Origin: Caulobacteraceae bacterium
GTDB lineage: Bacteria > Pseudomonadota > Alphaproteobacteria > Caulobacterales > Caulobacteraceae
Direction: 5' to 3'
DNA: 64,000 nucleotides
Assembly (NCBI GenBank): GCA_019748095.1
Contig: JAIEQA010000032.1
Coordinates: forward strand, 1-64,000
Of the stretch, positions 1 to 10,919 are shown piece by piece. The notes beneath the pieces are model-generated. The model saw only the letters and a list, made by a program, of their open reading frames with translations. It did no database searches and was not told the origin of the DNA. The position numbers were made by a program, and so were the translations under genes. Every line of letters starts with the position of its first letter. The first letter of the stretch is position 1.

Positions 1-593
1 GTCGCCGGCCCCTGGATCAGGGGTTCGGGCAGGGGGAAGAAGTCCGGCGCATTGAAGTCGGTGTTGAACTTGGCGGCGATGTCGCGGGTCAGTTCCAGAT
101 GCTGTTTCTGGTCCTCGCCGACCGGGACCTCGGTGGCCTTGTACAGCAGGATGTCGGCGGCCTGGAGCACGGGATAGGTATATAGACCGACCGAGGACCG
201 TTCCTTGTGCTTGCCGGACTTCTCCTTGAACTGGGTCATCCGGTCCAGCCAGCCGAGGCGGGCGACACAGTTCAGGATCCAGGCCAGTTCGGAATGGGCG
301 CGCACCGCCGATTGGGGGAAGATGGTCGACTGGGCCGGGTCCAGACCCGAGGCGATATAGGCGGCCGCAATCTCGCGCGTCTGGGCGGCCAGCAGGGCCG
401 GGTCCTGCCAGACGGTGATGGCGTGCAGATCGGCCACGAACAGGAAACAGGGCGCGCCCGAGTCCTGCAGGGCCGTGAACCGCTTCAGCGCCCCCAGATA
501 GTTGCCCAGATGCAGGGCGCCGGAGGCCTGGATGCCGGACAGGATCCGGCGCGGGCCGGCATAGGTTGAGGCGGTTGGGATGGCGTCGGTCAT
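1..593 (-). CDS. trpS: Tryptophanyl-tRNA synthetase, partial (C-terminus beyond window start)
   Basis: Minus-strand translation from the CAT at 591-593 begins [39 protein letters not shown] (class I aaRS '[14 protein letters not shown]'); overlaps the murJ stop. Confidence 0.93.
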   Translation of the reverse strand, partial: MTDAIPTASTYAGPRRILSGIQASGALHLGNYLGALKRFTALQDSGAPCFLFVADLHAITVWQDPALLAAQTREIAAAYIASGLDPAQSTIFPQSAVRAHSELAWILNCVARLGWLDRMTQFKEKSGKHKERSSVGLYTYPVLQAADILLYKATEVPVGEDQKQHLELTRDIAAKFNTDFNAPDFFPLPEPLIQGPA

Positions 594-2188
594 CAGTCCA
601 GTCCGGTGGGGACCGAAGCCCCCGGTTCACGTCGCAGTGTCGCCTTCAGCTCGGACACACTCACGGCGCGGAAAAGCACGATGCAGACCGCGTACACAAG
701 GGCACCCGTGCCGCAGACTGCGATCACGGCAACCTCCTTGGCCAGAAACAGGGCGCTCAGCTGAGGGTAGAACAGGCTGGCAGGGACCAGAACAGCGGCC
801 ATGACCCCCGAGGCGGCGAGGACCCGCAACAGGCGCGAGACAAACCGCGCCGAAGGGCTCCAGACACCCTCGCGCATCAGCGTCCCGGCCAGCAGGGCGA
901 CATTGAACCAGGCCGAGACGCTGGTGGCGATGGCCAGACCCAGCACCCCGTCCAGACCGATGCGCCCGAACCAGAGGAACAGCCCGGCCCCCAGTGCCAC
1001 GGTCACCGCGACCGAGATCACGGCAAAGATCATCGGCCGGCGTGTGTCCTGGCGGGCGAAGAAGGGGGGGGTCAGGACCTTGGCCAGAACAAAAGCCGGC
1101 ACGCCCCAGGCGAACTGGCGCAGCACATCGGCGGTCCGGGCCGCGTCGGCGCTGGTGAAGGCCCCCCGCGTCACCGTCGCATCGATGACGAAGAAGGGAA
1201 TGACGAACAGGGCGACAGCTGCGGGCAGGGTGAAGGCCATGGACAGGGTGATGCCGTCATCCAGCGTCTTCTTTCCTCCGTCGTGATCCCCTGCAACAAA
1301 GGCCCGGGTCAGCCGGGGGACCAGTGCCAGTCCGATCGCCACACCCACGATCCCAAGGGGCAGCTGATACAGGCGCTCGGCGTTGTAGAGGACCGATTTC
1401 GCCCCCTCGTTGGAGCCTGCGAGAAACTGGCTGATCACCGAATTCAGCTGCAGGGCCCCACCGGCGAGGACCCCGGGAATGGCCAGTTTCAGGGTTTTCG
1501 AGACCCCGGGCGTCAGGCGCGGCAGTCCGAGGCGAAGGCCGACGCCCAGCCGGCGCACCCCCCACCACAAGAGACCGGCCTGGATCACCCCAGACACAGT
1601 CACCGCCGCCGAGGTCGCCAGCAGCACGGTTGTCGGGTCCAGATCGAGTACCAGGGGGGCCAGCAGGGGGACCAGGGTGCAGAGGTTCAGAAACACCGGC
1701 ACGGCGGCCGACAGGGCGAACCGGCCCGAGGTGTTGAGCACGCCCGACAACAGCGAGGCGATGGTCATACAGGCCAGATAGGGCATGGTCAGCTGGGCGG
1801 CGGTCACAGCGACCTGCATCACCCCGACATCGTCCGCATAGGCCGACAACAGCCAGGGCATGAGCCACGGCATGGCGATCTGAAATACCAGGCAGAAGCC
1901 CGCGACCACGGCGAACATGAAGGACAGGGCCTCGGACGCCGTGACGGCCGCCGCCACCTCGCCCTCGCGTTCGCGCACCCCGCCATAGATCGGCACAAAG
2001 GCCTGGGCGAAAGCCCCTTCGGCAAACAGGCGACGGAACAGGTTGGGCAGCATCAGCGCCGTGGTGAACACATCCATCATCGCGCCCTGGCCGAACTGGG
2101 CCGACAGGGCGAGATCGCGTCCGAAGCCGAGGATACGGCTGCCCAGCGTCAGGGTCGCCTGCACAACGGTATTGCGGGCCAGGCTCAA
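593..2188 (-). CDS. murJ: Lipid II flippase MurJ (MviN family)
   Basis: 531 aa polytopic protein, N-term [34 protein letters not shown]; alphaproteobacterial mutS-glnD-murJ-trpS order. Confidence 0.93.
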   Translation of the reverse strand: MSLARNTVVQATLTLGSRILGFGRDLALSAQFGQGAMMDVFTTALMLPNLFRRLFAEGAFAQAFVPIYGGVREREGEVAAAVTASEALSFMFAVVAGFCLVFQIAMPWLMPWLLSAYADDVGVMQVAVTAAQLTMPYLACMTIASLLSGVLNTSGRFALSAAVPVFLNLCTLVPLLAPLVLDLDPTTVLLATSAAVTVSGVIQAGLLWWGVRRLGVGLRLGLPRLTPGVSKTLKLAIPGVLAGGALQLNSVISQFLAGSNEGAKSVLYNAERLYQLPLGIVGVAIGLALVPRLTRAFVAGDHDGGKKTLDDGITLSMAFTLPAAVALFVIPFFVIDATVTRGAFTSADAARTADVLRQFAWGVPAFVLAKVLTPPFFARQDTRRPMIFAVISVAVTVALGAGLFLWFGRIGLDGVLGLAIATSVSAWFNVALLAGTLMREGVWSPSARFVSRLLRVLAASGVMAAVLVPASLFYPQLSALFLAKEVAVIAVCGTGALVYAVCIVLFRAVSVSELKATLRREPGASVPTGLD

Positions 2189-2227
2189 GGTCGCTCGCTA
2201 TGGATAAGGTCCGGGGAGACTGAGCGC

Positions 2228-4903
2228 TTAACCCGCTTCCGGCGCGGGCGAAACAGCCTTGCGGGGGCGCAGGTCCGAGACGTCCCGGGCGCTGGCCCGG
2301 GCGGGGGTGATCCGACGGCCGTCCGGCGCGGCCGGGGTGCGGTCCAGAACCGCTTCCAGCGCCTGATGCACCTGATCCAGCAGGGCGTCGGACTTCAGCT
2401 TCCGGCCCTTGCGGTCGGTGACATAGAAGCTGTCCACGGCCCGCTCGCCGAAGCTGGCGACATGGGCCGAGCGGATCGACAGGTCATGATCCGACAGGGT
2501 GCGGGACAGCTCGGCCAGCAGGCCGGGCCGGTCGGCCCCCGAAACCTCGATCACCGTGGCGTCGGCCGAGGCCGCATTGTCGATCATCACCACCGGCCGT
2601 ACATCGAACACCGCCCGGCGGGGTGAAGGGGCCGGCATGGCCGGCGGCTGGACCGGGGCCTCGCCCCGGGCTGCCGCCTCCAGCGCCGCGATCAGGGAGG
2701 TCAGACGGCGCGGCTCGGCCTGGCCATAGGGCTGGTCGGCCCCGTCCTGGACCTGAAACACATCCAGCACCGTGCCGTCCGGGGCCGTGGCCACCCGGGC
2801 CCCGGTCACATCGGCCCCGGCGGCCGCGAGCACGGCGGCGAGGTCGGCGAACAGGCCCGGCCGGTCGCGGGCGGCCAGCGCGATCTCCGTGGTCTGTTCG
2901 ATCCGGCCCGCCGCCCCGGTCCGGGCCTCGGCCGCCGCGCCTTCGACCAGGGCCCGCGCCACCAGACCGGCGTGCTCGGCCAGCGGGTCGGCGGTCTTGA
3001 CGTCCTCGCCGCGGAACAGGGCCTCGACCCGGCCGTACAGACTGCGCATCAACTGGCCCTTCCAGCTGTTCCAGACGCCCGGCCCCACCGCCCGGATGTC
3101 GGCCACGGTCAGGACCAGCAGCATCCGCAGGCGTTCCGGGTCGCCGACGATCTCGGCAAACGCCTGGACGGTAGCCGGATCGGACACATCACGCTTCTGG
3201 GCATAATCGGACAGGTCCAGGTGATGGCGCACCAGCCAGACCACGATCTCGATCCGTCGCGGCTCGATCCCCAGCCGCTCGCAGGCCCGGCGCGCCGCGA
3301 TGGCACCGTCCTCCAGCTGGCCCCGCTCGCCACCCTTGCCGACGTCGTGCAGCAGCATGGCCAGCATCAGGGCCTCCGGATCGGCGATCAGGTGGATCAC
3401 CTCGGTCGCCAGCGGATGATCGTCCTTCAGCTTGCCGCGCTGGATGTCGTTGAGGATTCCGATGGCCTGGAGCGTGTGCTCGTCGACCGTATAGGCATGG
3501 TACATGTTGAACTGGGTCTGGCCGACGATCCGGCCCCATTCCGGCAGGAACCGCCCCAGCAGACCCGCCTCATTCATGATGGTCAGAACCCGGTACGGCC
3601 GCTGGCCGTGGGCCAGAACATGCAGCAGCGCCGCCGTGGCGCGCGGATCGCGCCGCAGCCGGGGCGTGACCAGCGACAGGGACCGGGTGATGGCCGAAAA
3701 GGCATGGGGATGGACGTCCAGGTCATGCTGATCGGCGGTGACGAACAGGGTCAGAAGCTTGACGGGGTCCTCGGTGAAGACCTCGGGACCGGTCACCGAC
3801 AGCCGCCGGCCGTCCTCGACAAAGCCCTCCACGCCCAGATTGCGTTTGCGGCCGGGCATCAGCCGCGACAGGCTCATCGTCTTCTTCTGCTGGCGCGCCT
3901 CAAGGGTCGCGCTCATGGCCCGGGTCAGGGCCCCGACGTCGCGGGCGACGAGGAAATAGCGGCGCATGAAGCGCTCGACCGCCGGCTCATCGCCGCGCCC
4001 GCGCCAGCCCATCCGCCGGGCGACCTCGGGCTGCAGGTCGAAGGTCAACTTCTCCTCGGCCCGACCCGCCGCCAGATGCAGATGGCAGCGCACACGCCAC
4101 AGGAAATCGAACGCCTCCTCGAAAGTGCGCCGTTCCCGGGCGGTCAACAGTTCATCCAGCACCCGCGCGCCCAGCGGGCTTTCCGGTGCCAAGGACCGGG
4201 CGATCCAGAACAGGGTGTTCAGGTCGCGCAGACCGCCCTTGCCGTCCTTGATATTGGGCTCGACCCGATAGCGGACGGCCCCGGTGCGGGCATGGCGTCC
4301 ATCCCGCTCCTCCATCTTGGCGGCGATGAAAGGCCGGGGATCGGCATTGGTCACCATGCCCCGGAAGCGCCACAGGAAATTCTCCGTCAGGGCCGCGTCC
4401 CCCGCCAGCGGCCGGGCCTCGAGCAAGGCGGTGCGGATGGTCATGTCGGAGCGGGCCAGGGACAGGGCCTCTTCCACCGACCGGGCCGAGGACCCAACCT
4501 TCAGCCCCAGGTCCCACAGGACGTAGAGCATGAACTCGGCCACCGTCTCGGTCCGCGCGGTGGTCTTCCACGGCCGCAGGAAGACCAGATCAAGGTCCGA
4601 AAAGGGCGCCAACACACCCCGGCCATAGCCCCCCACCGCAATCAGGCTCAGCTTTTCGGCCTCGGTCGGATTGTGCGAGGGATACAGGGTCTCGGTGGTG
4701 AACCGCCACAGTGCGATCAACAGTTCATCGGCCGCTGCCGCGTAGAGGCGAGCCACCTCCACCCCCGGCAGGCCGTTGGCCAGTTTCGCTGCGATCTTAT
4801 CGCGCGCGGCGTCGTGATGGGCCTTCAGCACCGCCGCCACGGCAGGGCGGACACCCGGGCCCGAGACGATGGCGTCGAGGCGGGCGTCCAGCGCCAAGGT
4901 CAC
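2228..4903 (-). CDS. glnD: [Protein-PII] uridylyltransferase / UMP-removing enzyme
   Basis: 891 aa; nucleotidyltransferase motif GGYGRGVLAPFSDLDLVF, HD motif MLLHDVGKG, two C-terminal ACT-like repeats. Confidence 0.95.
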   Translation of the reverse strand: MTLALDARLDAIVSGPGVRPAVAAVLKAHHDAARDKIAAKLANGLPGVEVARLYAAAADELLIALWRFTTETLYPSHNPTEAEKLSLIAVGGYGRGVLAPFSDLDLVFLRPWKTTARTETVAEFMLYVLWDLGLKVGSSARSVEEALSLARSDMTIRTALLEARPLAGDAALTENFLWRFRGMVTNADPRPFIAAKMEERDGRHARTGAVRYRVEPNIKDGKGGLRDLNTLFWIARSLAPESPLGARVLDELLTARERRTFEEAFDFLWRVRCHLHLAAGRAEEKLTFDLQPEVARRMGWRGRGDEPAVERFMRRYFLVARDVGALTRAMSATLEARQQKKTMSLSRLMPGRKRNLGVEGFVEDGRRLSVTGPEVFTEDPVKLLTLFVTADQHDLDVHPHAFSAITRSLSLVTPRLRRDPRATAALLHVLAHGQRPYRVLTIMNEAGLLGRFLPEWGRIVGQTQFNMYHAYTVDEHTLQAIGILNDIQRGKLKDDHPLATEVIHLIADPEALMLAMLLHDVGKGGERGQLEDGAIAARRACERLGIEPRRIEIVVWLVRHHLDLSDYAQKRDVSDPATVQAFAEIVGDPERLRMLLVLTVADIRAVGPGVWNSWKGQLMRSLYGRVEALFRGEDVKTADPLAEHAGLVARALVEGAAAEARTGAAGRIEQTTEIALAARDRPGLFADLAAVLAAAGADVTGARVATAPDGTVLDVFQVQDGADQPYGQAEPRRLTSLIAALEAAARGEAPVQPPAMPAPSPRRAVFDVRPVVMIDNAASADATVIEVSGADRPGLLAELSRTLSDHDLSIRSAHVASFGERAVDSFYVTDRKGRKLKSDALLDQVHQALEAVLDRTPAAPDGRRITPARASARDVSDLRPRKAVSPAPEAG

Positions 4904-7584
4904 GGCCGGATCAGCCCCTTCAGCCGGTACAGGGCCTCCAGTGCCTCACGCGGAGTCAGGGCGTCCGGATCCAGCGCGGCCACAGCCTCGTCAACGGCCG
5001 ACTTCAGCGGCGGGGCCGGCGGCTCCATCACCGCAAACAGCGGCAGGTCGTCCAGCCGCGCATGCGCCGCCTTTTCGCTCTCCAGCCGGTCCAGCACCGC
5101 ACGGGCGCGGGCCACCACCGCCGGCGGCACCCCCGCCAGCTTCGCCACCTGAACGCCATAGGACCGGTCCGCCGCGCCGGGGGCCGCTTCGTGCAGGAAG
5201 ACCAGTTCACCGTTCCACTCGCGCGCCCGCATCGACAGGTTGCAGACGTGATCCAGCCGTTCCTCCAGCCGGGCCAGCTCGTGATAGTGGGTGGCGAACA
5301 GGGTCCTCGACCGGTTCACGTCGTGCAGGGCCTCGGCGCAGGCCCAGGCGATGGCCAGACCGTCATAGGTTGCCGTGCCGCGCCCGATCTCGTCCAGCAC
5401 GATGAAGCTGGACGGCGTGGCCTGGGTCAGGATGGCGGCGGTCTCGACCATCTCCATCATGAAGGTGGATCGCCCCCGCGCCAGATCGTCCCCGGCCCCG
5501 ACCCGGCTGAACAGCCGGTCGACCACCCCCAGCCGCATAGATTTCGCGGGCACGAAACAACCGCCCTGGGCCAGAACCACCAGAAGCGCGTTCTGGCGCA
5601 GGAAAGTCGACTTGCCGGCCATGTTCGGCCCGGTGACGATCGACAGCCGGGCGCACCCGACCCCGTCCCCGTCGAGACGGCAGTCATTGGGCGTAAAGGG
5701 ATCGCCGGCGCGCTTTACCGCCGCCTCGACCACCGGGTGACGCCCGGCCTCGACCACAAAGACCCGGCTGTCGTCGACCACGGGGCGAACCGCACCCACC
5801 TCCTCGGCCCATTCGGCCAGGGCGGCTGTGGCATCCAGCCCGGCGAGGGCATCGGCGACGGCCTGCAGCGGCCGGGCCAGCGCCTGTACGGTCTGACGCC
5901 AGCCCTCGAACGTCTCGCCCTCAAGGGCGAGGGCACGATGCCCGGCCTGACTGATCTTCGCGTCCAGCTCCGACAGCTCGACCGTGGTGAACCGCACCTG
6001 TGCGGCGAGGGTCTGGCGATGGATGAAGGGGCTCTCGGGCCCGGCCCGGAACAGGGGTTCGGCGTGTTTGGCCGTCGTCTCCAGGAAATAGCCCAGCACC
6101 GCATTGTGCCGCACCTTGAAGGGCACACCGCTCTCGGCCACCGCCCGGGCCTCCAGATCGGCCACGACCCGGCGGCTGTCGTCCCTCAGGGTCCGGGCGG
6201 CATCCAGCTCGGCCCGGAACCCCGGCTGGACGAAGCCGCCGTCGCGCGCGAGGTGCGGCGGCTCGGCCGCCAGTCCCTCCATCAACGCCTGCTTCAACCC
6301 GGCGAGGTCCGCCGACAGGGTCAGAGGGTCCAGACAATCAATGATCCGCGCGGGCGGGCCCCCGAGGGGGTCAGGCGCTCCGGCGAACAGGGCCGCAATC
6401 GTCTCGGCCGTGGTGAGACCCGCCCGGATCGCGGCCAGATCCCGGGGCCCACCCCGCCCCAGGGCCAGCCGCGCCACCGCCCGCGCCACATCAGCGGAGA
6501 TCTTCAATGCCTCGCGCAGGTCCCGGCGCAGGCCCCGCCGCTCCAGCAGCCAGTCGATGGCGTCCAGTCGATGATTGATCTCGGCCGGATCGCGCAGCGG
6601 CCGGGCGATCCGCTCGGCCAAGGCCCGCGCCCCGCCGGAGGTCACCGTCCGGTCCAGACAGGCCAGCAGCGACCCCTCGCGCTCGCCGCGCTGGGTCCGG
6701 TCAATCTCGAGACTCAGCCGGGTGGCCGGGTCGATGGCCAGAAACCCGGCGTCACCGGATCGCCGGGGCGGAGACAGGACCGGGATCCTGCCGGCCTGGG
6801 TGGTCTCCAGATAGGCGGCGATCAGGCCCAGAGCCGAGACCTCGGCCTCCTCGAAGGCTCCGAACCCGTCCAGCGAGGCCACGCCGTACAGCCGCGCCAC
6901 CCGGCCGCCCGCAGCCCCGGGCTCGGCCACCGCCGAGGCGAGGGCCTGAACCACCCCGCCCGAGCCGTCCAGCGCCCCCTTCAGCGCCGGGTCTGAAAAG
7001 GCCTTGTCGGTGACCAGCACCTCGCTGGGGCGAAAGGCCGCCAGTGTCGCGCCGAGATCGGCCGGGTCACAGGCGACGCAATCGACCGCCCCGGCCGACA
7101 GTTCGACCACCGCCACCGCCGCCCGGCCGCGCCGGATCGCCACGGCCGCCAGCCGGTTGGCCCCGCGCGCATCCAGCAGCGAATCCTCCGTCAGGGTGCC
7201 GGGCGTCACCACCCGCACGATGTCGCGCCGGACCACCGCCTTGGAGCCACGCTTGCGGGCCTCGGCCGGGTCTTCCATCTGTTCACAGATGGCGACCTTG
7301 AAGCCCTGGCGGATCAGACGCGCGATATAGCCCTCGGCCGCATGCACCGGCATGCCGCACATCGGGATGTCCTCGCCCAGATGTTTGCCGCGCCGGGTCA
7401 GGGTCAGGCCGATGGCGGCGGCGACCACCTCCGCGTCCCTGAAGAACAGTTCGTAGAAATCGCCCATGCGGAAGAACAGGATGGCGTCGGGCTGCGAGGC
7501 CTTGGCCGTCAGGAACTGGGCCATGACGGGCGTGACGCCTTCCTGGGCTTCGATCTTCGGGGGATGGGAGAGGGGAGCGTTCAT
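4900..7584 (-). CDS. mutS: DNA mismatch repair protein MutS
   Basis: 894 aa; Walker A GPNMAGKSTFLRQ, DEIGRGTATYDGLAIAWA, N-terminal FFRMGDFYELF. Confidence 0.97.
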   Translation of the reverse strand: MNAPLSHPPKIEAQEGVTPVMAQFLTAKASQPDAILFFRMGDFYELFFRDAEVVAAAIGLTLTRRGKHLGEDIPMCGMPVHAAEGYIARLIRQGFKVAICEQMEDPAEARKRGSKAVVRRDIVRVVTPGTLTEDSLLDARGANRLAAVAIRRGRAAVAVVELSAGAVDCVACDPADLGATLAAFRPSEVLVTDKAFSDPALKGALDGSGGVVQALASAVAEPGAAGGRVARLYGVASLDGFGAFEEAEVSALGLIAAYLETTQAGRIPVLSPPRRSGDAGFLAIDPATRLSLEIDRTQRGEREGSLLACLDRTVTSGGARALAERIARPLRDPAEINHRLDAIDWLLERRGLRRDLREALKISADVARAVARLALGRGGPRDLAAIRAGLTTAETIAALFAGAPDPLGGPPARIIDCLDPLTLSADLAGLKQALMEGLAAEPPHLARDGGFVQPGFRAELDAARTLRDDSRRVVADLEARAVAESGVPFKVRHNAVLGYFLETTAKHAEPLFRAGPESPFIHRQTLAAQVRFTTVELSELDAKISQAGHRALALEGETFEGWRQTVQALARPLQAVADALAGLDATAALAEWAEEVGAVRPVVDDSRVFVVEAGRHPVVEAAVKRAGDPFTPNDCRLDGDGVGCARLSIVTGPNMAGKSTFLRQNALLVVLAQGGCFVPAKSMRLGVVDRLFSRVGAGDDLARGRSTFMMEMVETAAILTQATPSSFIVLDEIGRGTATYDGLAIAWACAEALHDVNRSRTLFATHYHELARLEERLDHVCNLSMRAREWNGELVFLHEAAPGAADRSYGVQVAKLAGVPPAVVARARAVLDRLESEKAAHARLDDLPLFAVMEPPAPPLKSAVDEAVAALDPDALTPREALEALYRLKGLIRP

Positions 7585-7644
7585 GACGTCGTGTCAGGGT
7601 GACGGATCGCGCGGCCGGGCTCAAGCGATCTTGCAGAACCTTCA

Positions 7645-7850
7645 CCGCGCTGCGACAAGCCCGTCAGGCGGTTAAGGGAACGCGGTCGAACACCGCGGCT
7701 GTGCCCGCAACTGTAGGCGGCGAGGCCGTCGTCCGGTCCGGGGGGTTCCGCTCCCCGGCGTCACTGGGTCCGCTTCTGCGGGTCCGGGAAGGCGAGGACG
7801 GCGGTTCATGACCCGCAAGCCAGGAGACCTGGCCGCCGACGTCGCTCGCC
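7645..7850 (+). ncRNA. Cobalamin (AdoCbl) riboswitch
   Basis: GGGAACGCGGTCGAACACCGCGGCTGTGCCCGCAACTGTA followed by the B12 box GCAAGCCAGGAGACCTGGCCGCCGA; lies upstream of btuB. Boundaries approximate. Confidence 0.93.
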
Positions 7851-8024
7851 CGCTGTCCGGGACCAGACAGAGGCGTGGGACCAGCCCCTCTTCCCATGCG
7901 GAGAGGACGTTCCGTCGAAGCGACCCGATCTCGGAGCCGTGTCGAACCCACCGGGTTCGGGGCGGATTGGTCGCTGTTCACACGCCCGGCGCGCGCCGAA
8001 GCCGGGGGTTCGGAGCCCCATGTC

Positions 8025-9851
8025 ATGAGACACCTGCTTCTCGCCACCAGCGCGCTGGTGGCCTTCGCCTCGACCCCTGCCTTCGCGGAGGATGCCGATC
8101 CCCTGCCGGAGGTGGTCGTCACCGCCACCCGCCTGCCCGCCATCGCCGCCCGGACACCCGGAGCCCGCGTTATCGACAGCCGCGCCATCGAACAGCGCGG
8201 CGCGGTCTTCGCCGCCGACATCCTGGCCGACATCCCCGGCCTGTCGGTGGTGCGCTCGGGGGCCTTCGGCGGGGTCGCCTCGGTCCGTATCCGTGGAGCC
8301 ACCCCGGGCAAGACCCTGGTCCTCGTGGACGGGGCACCGGTCAATGACGCGGCCGAGATCGGGGGCGCGTTCGACTTCTCCGGCTTCGAACTGGGCGACG
8401 TCGACCGGATCGAGGTCCTGTCGGGCCCGCAGTCGTCCCTGTGGGGATCCGACGCCATCGGCGGGGTGATCGCCTTCACCACGCGCGAGACCGACGGCGT
8501 GCGCGCCGAGGCCGAGGGCGGGTCCTACGGCACCCTGCGCGGGCGTCTGGCGGCCGGCGTCGCCAACGACCGCTATGCGATCGGGGCCTGGGTTTCGCGC
8601 TTCGACACCGACGGCATCTCGGCGGCCGATAAAGCCAATGGCAATCCCGAGGCCGACGGGTTCGAGAACACCACCGTCGGAGCCCGCGCCCGCTATGCCC
8701 TGAGCCCCACGGCGACGATCGACGGCACCCTGCGCTGGTCGGACAGCGCCGCCGACATCGACGGCTTTCCGGCCCCCACCTTCCGTCTGGCCGATACCTT
8801 CGACACGACCGCCAGCGAACAGTGGTCCGGAACCGCGCGCCTGCGGATCACGGCCCTGGGCGTCGATCACCAGTTCAGCGTCTCCGCCTCCGACATTACC
8901 CGGGACACGGTCTCCAGCTTCCCCTCGACCTTCGAGGCCGACCGGCAGGTCTATCGCTGGCAGGCGGACAGGGCTGCCCTCTACGGCAGCCTGACATGGG
9001 CGGTCGGGGCCGAGCGTGAGGAAACCTCGGGCAGCCTGTCCAGCGGCCTGTCTGATGGGCTGGGCACCACCTCCCTGTTCGGTGTGGCCAGTCTGCAGGC
9101 GAACGACCGGTTGACGCTGACCGGGGCTCTGCGGTGGGACGACACCGACGATTTCGGGGCCGAAACCACCGGCCGGGTCTCGGCGGCCCTCGACCTGGAC
9201 GGCGGGTTCATCCTGTCCGGGGCCTGGGGGACGGGCTTCAAGGCCCCGTCGATCAGCCAGTCGGTCTGCGACTTCTGCTTCGCCCCCCGCCCCTTCCCGG
9301 TGCTGACGCCCGAAACGGCCGACAGCGTCGAGATCGCCCTCGGCTGGGCCTCGGCGGACGGCCGTCTGGACGGCCGGGCGACCGTTTACCGGCTGAATGT
9401 CGAGGACCAGATCAGCTATGTGGCCGGTCGCTACATCAACATCGCCGAGACCCGCTCGGATGGGGTGGAGCTGGAGGGCCGGGCTGCGCTCGGGACGGTG
9501 GCCGGAGGCGCGCTGGATCTGACGCTGGCGTATGCGTGGACCGACGCCAGGGACGGGACGACCGATGCCCGGCTGCTAAGGGTGCCCGAACAGGCGGCGT
9601 CGGCCACCCTGGGCTGGACCGGTACGCGCCTGTCCGGGGCCCTGACCGTGCGCTCGGAATCGGACCAGGACGATTCGGGCGGGGTGCGTGAGGGCTTTGT
9701 CACGGCCAATCTGAACGCGGCCTGGGCCCTGACCGGTCAGGTCTCCCTGACCGCACGGATCGAGAACCTCGCCGACGAGACGTATCAGCAGGTGCTGGGC
9801 TACGGAGAGCCGGGTCGGTCCGCCTACGTCGGGATCAGGCTGCGGTACTGA
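8025..9851 (+). CDS. btuB: TonB-dependent vitamin B12 receptor BtuB
   Basis: ORF with internal ATG and signal peptide MRHLLLATSALVAFASTPAFAE, TonB-box-like LPEVVVTATRLP, plug domain, C-term YVGIRLRY; preceded by cobalamin riboswitch. Confidence 0.9.
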   Translation: MRHLLLATSALVAFASTPAFAEDADPLPEVVVTATRLPAIAARTPGARVIDSRAIEQRGAVFAADILADIPGLSVVRSGAFGGVASVRIRGATPGKTLVLVDGAPVNDAAEIGGAFDFSGFELGDVDRIEVLSGPQSSLWGSDAIGGVIAFTTRETDGVRAEAEGGSYGTLRGRLAAGVANDRYAIGAWVSRFDTDGISAADKANGNPEADGFENTTVGARARYALSPTATIDGTLRWSDSAADIDGFPAPTFRLADTFDTTASEQWSGTARLRITALGVDHQFSVSASDITRDTVSSFPSTFEADRQVYRWQADRAALYGSLTWAVGAEREETSGSLSSGLSDGLGTTSLFGVASLQANDRLTLTGALRWDDTDDFGAETTGRVSAALDLDGGFILSGAWGTGFKAPSISQSVCDFCFAPRPFPVLTPETADSVEIALGWASADGRLDGRATVYRLNVEDQISYVAGRYINIAETRSDGVELEGRAALGTVAGGALDLTLAYAWTDARDGTTDARLLRVPEQAASATLGWTGTRLSGALTVRSESDQDDSGGVREGFVTANLNAAWALTGQVSLTARIENLADETYQQVLGYGEPGRSAYVGIRLRY

Positions 9852-10731
9852 CGAGAACGCGGGGGTCGGCGGTCAAGGCCGCCGGCTCCCGCAGCGCCAG
9901 CGCGTCCCAGTCCAGATCGGGCCGGGGCGCGTGGGCGGCAGCCAGAACCGCCCGCAGCTCAGCCGCAGATGCAAGACTGGCCACCACCGCGGTGACAGAC
10001 GGCAGGCCGAGGCAATAGGCCAGGGCCGCCTGCATCGGGTCGATCCGCGCTTCAGCCAGAAGACGGCGGGTGCGCGACAGGGCGACCCCGTGACCTGCCA
10101 GATGGGGGGGCAGATTCTCGCGATTGGTGAACAACAGGCCACGGGCGAAGACCGACGAAACCTGCACTTCCACGCCGAGGCCCGCCAATTCGTCGAGCAC
10201 ACCGCCGCTGGCGGGGCGCTGGTCCAGAAGATTGCAGGGCATTTGCACCACATCCGGCTGGAACCGGCGCGCCAGGGCCACCGGCCCGTCCTCGAGGGTT
10301 GAGACAAAGCCGATGCGACGGTACAGGCCGCGATCCTTCAGCGCCCGCATCCGATCCCACAGGGCCCGACCTTCGGCCCCCGCCAGATCACTGGCGCAGG
10401 ACGCCAGCAACACATCGCCCCTTGGCAGCCCCAGACGTTCAAGGGATCGCCGTGCACGCGCCTCGACCCGGTCCAGCCCATCCGCAAGGGACAGTGTGCG
10501 GACCGACACCGAAAAGGGCGACGGAAACGGCCAGGCCTGCCCCAACAGACGCTCACCGTCACCGTTCGGCCGGGTGGCGATCCGCGTCACTCCGGCATCA
10601 GCCCCGGTCTGGAGCAGGGCGCGCATGGCCTCCTCACGCGCCCCGGCCGGCGCGGGCACGGCCCGTTCCGGCTCCGTCACAACGGCCAGGGCCAGCCGGT
10701 CGGCAGGCGAGGAGGAAAATCCAGATTTCAC
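9835..10731 (-). CDS. Aldo/keto reductase family protein
   Basis: 298 aa; AKR-like architecture (DVLLASCASD, FQPDVVQMPCNLLDQRP, GLPSVTAVVASLASAAEL). Confidence 0.75.
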   Translation of the reverse strand: MKSGFSSSPADRLALAVVTEPERAVPAPAGAREEAMRALLQTGADAGVTRIATRPNGDGERLLGQAWPFPSPFSVSVRTLSLADGLDRVEARARRSLERLGLPRGDVLLASCASDLAGAEGRALWDRMRALKDRGLYRRIGFVSTLEDGPVALARRFQPDVVQMPCNLLDQRPASGGVLDELAGLGVEVQVSSVFARGLLFTNRENLPPHLAGHGVALSRTRRLLAEARIDPMQAALAYCLGLPSVTAVVASLASAAELRAVLAAAHAPRPDLDWDALALREPAALTADPRVLVSTAA

Positions 10732-10919
10732 GCCCTCATGGTGAAGCCGAAAGTTTAAGGGAGGCTGACGGAGACCCTACCGTTTCGTTACCGGGCGAAC
10801 CGCGGTTGTCGGACGGACCAGCCGGTTTGCGAGCGCCACAAGCCTTGCCTTACCGCGATTTCACTTGAGCCCCAGGGCGTTCGGACCGACGTTCCGGCCG
10901 AACCTTGGGAGCCGCCGTC

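Noticed and set aside
566-2626. 686-aa plus-strand ORF antisense to murJ/glnD
   Set aside because: Low-complexity Gly/Gln/Arg-rich translation typical of antisense frames in GC-rich genes; the minus strand encodes clear MurJ and GlnD.
2972-6996. Long plus-strand ORFs (726 and 761 aa) opposite glnD and mutS
   Set aside because: Antisense shadow ORFs of recognised genes; no motifs.
7664-8870. Minus-strand ORFs of 272 and 354 aa across the riboswitch and 5' btuB
   Set aside because: Cover a structured RNA and are antisense to a convincing BtuB; no motifs.
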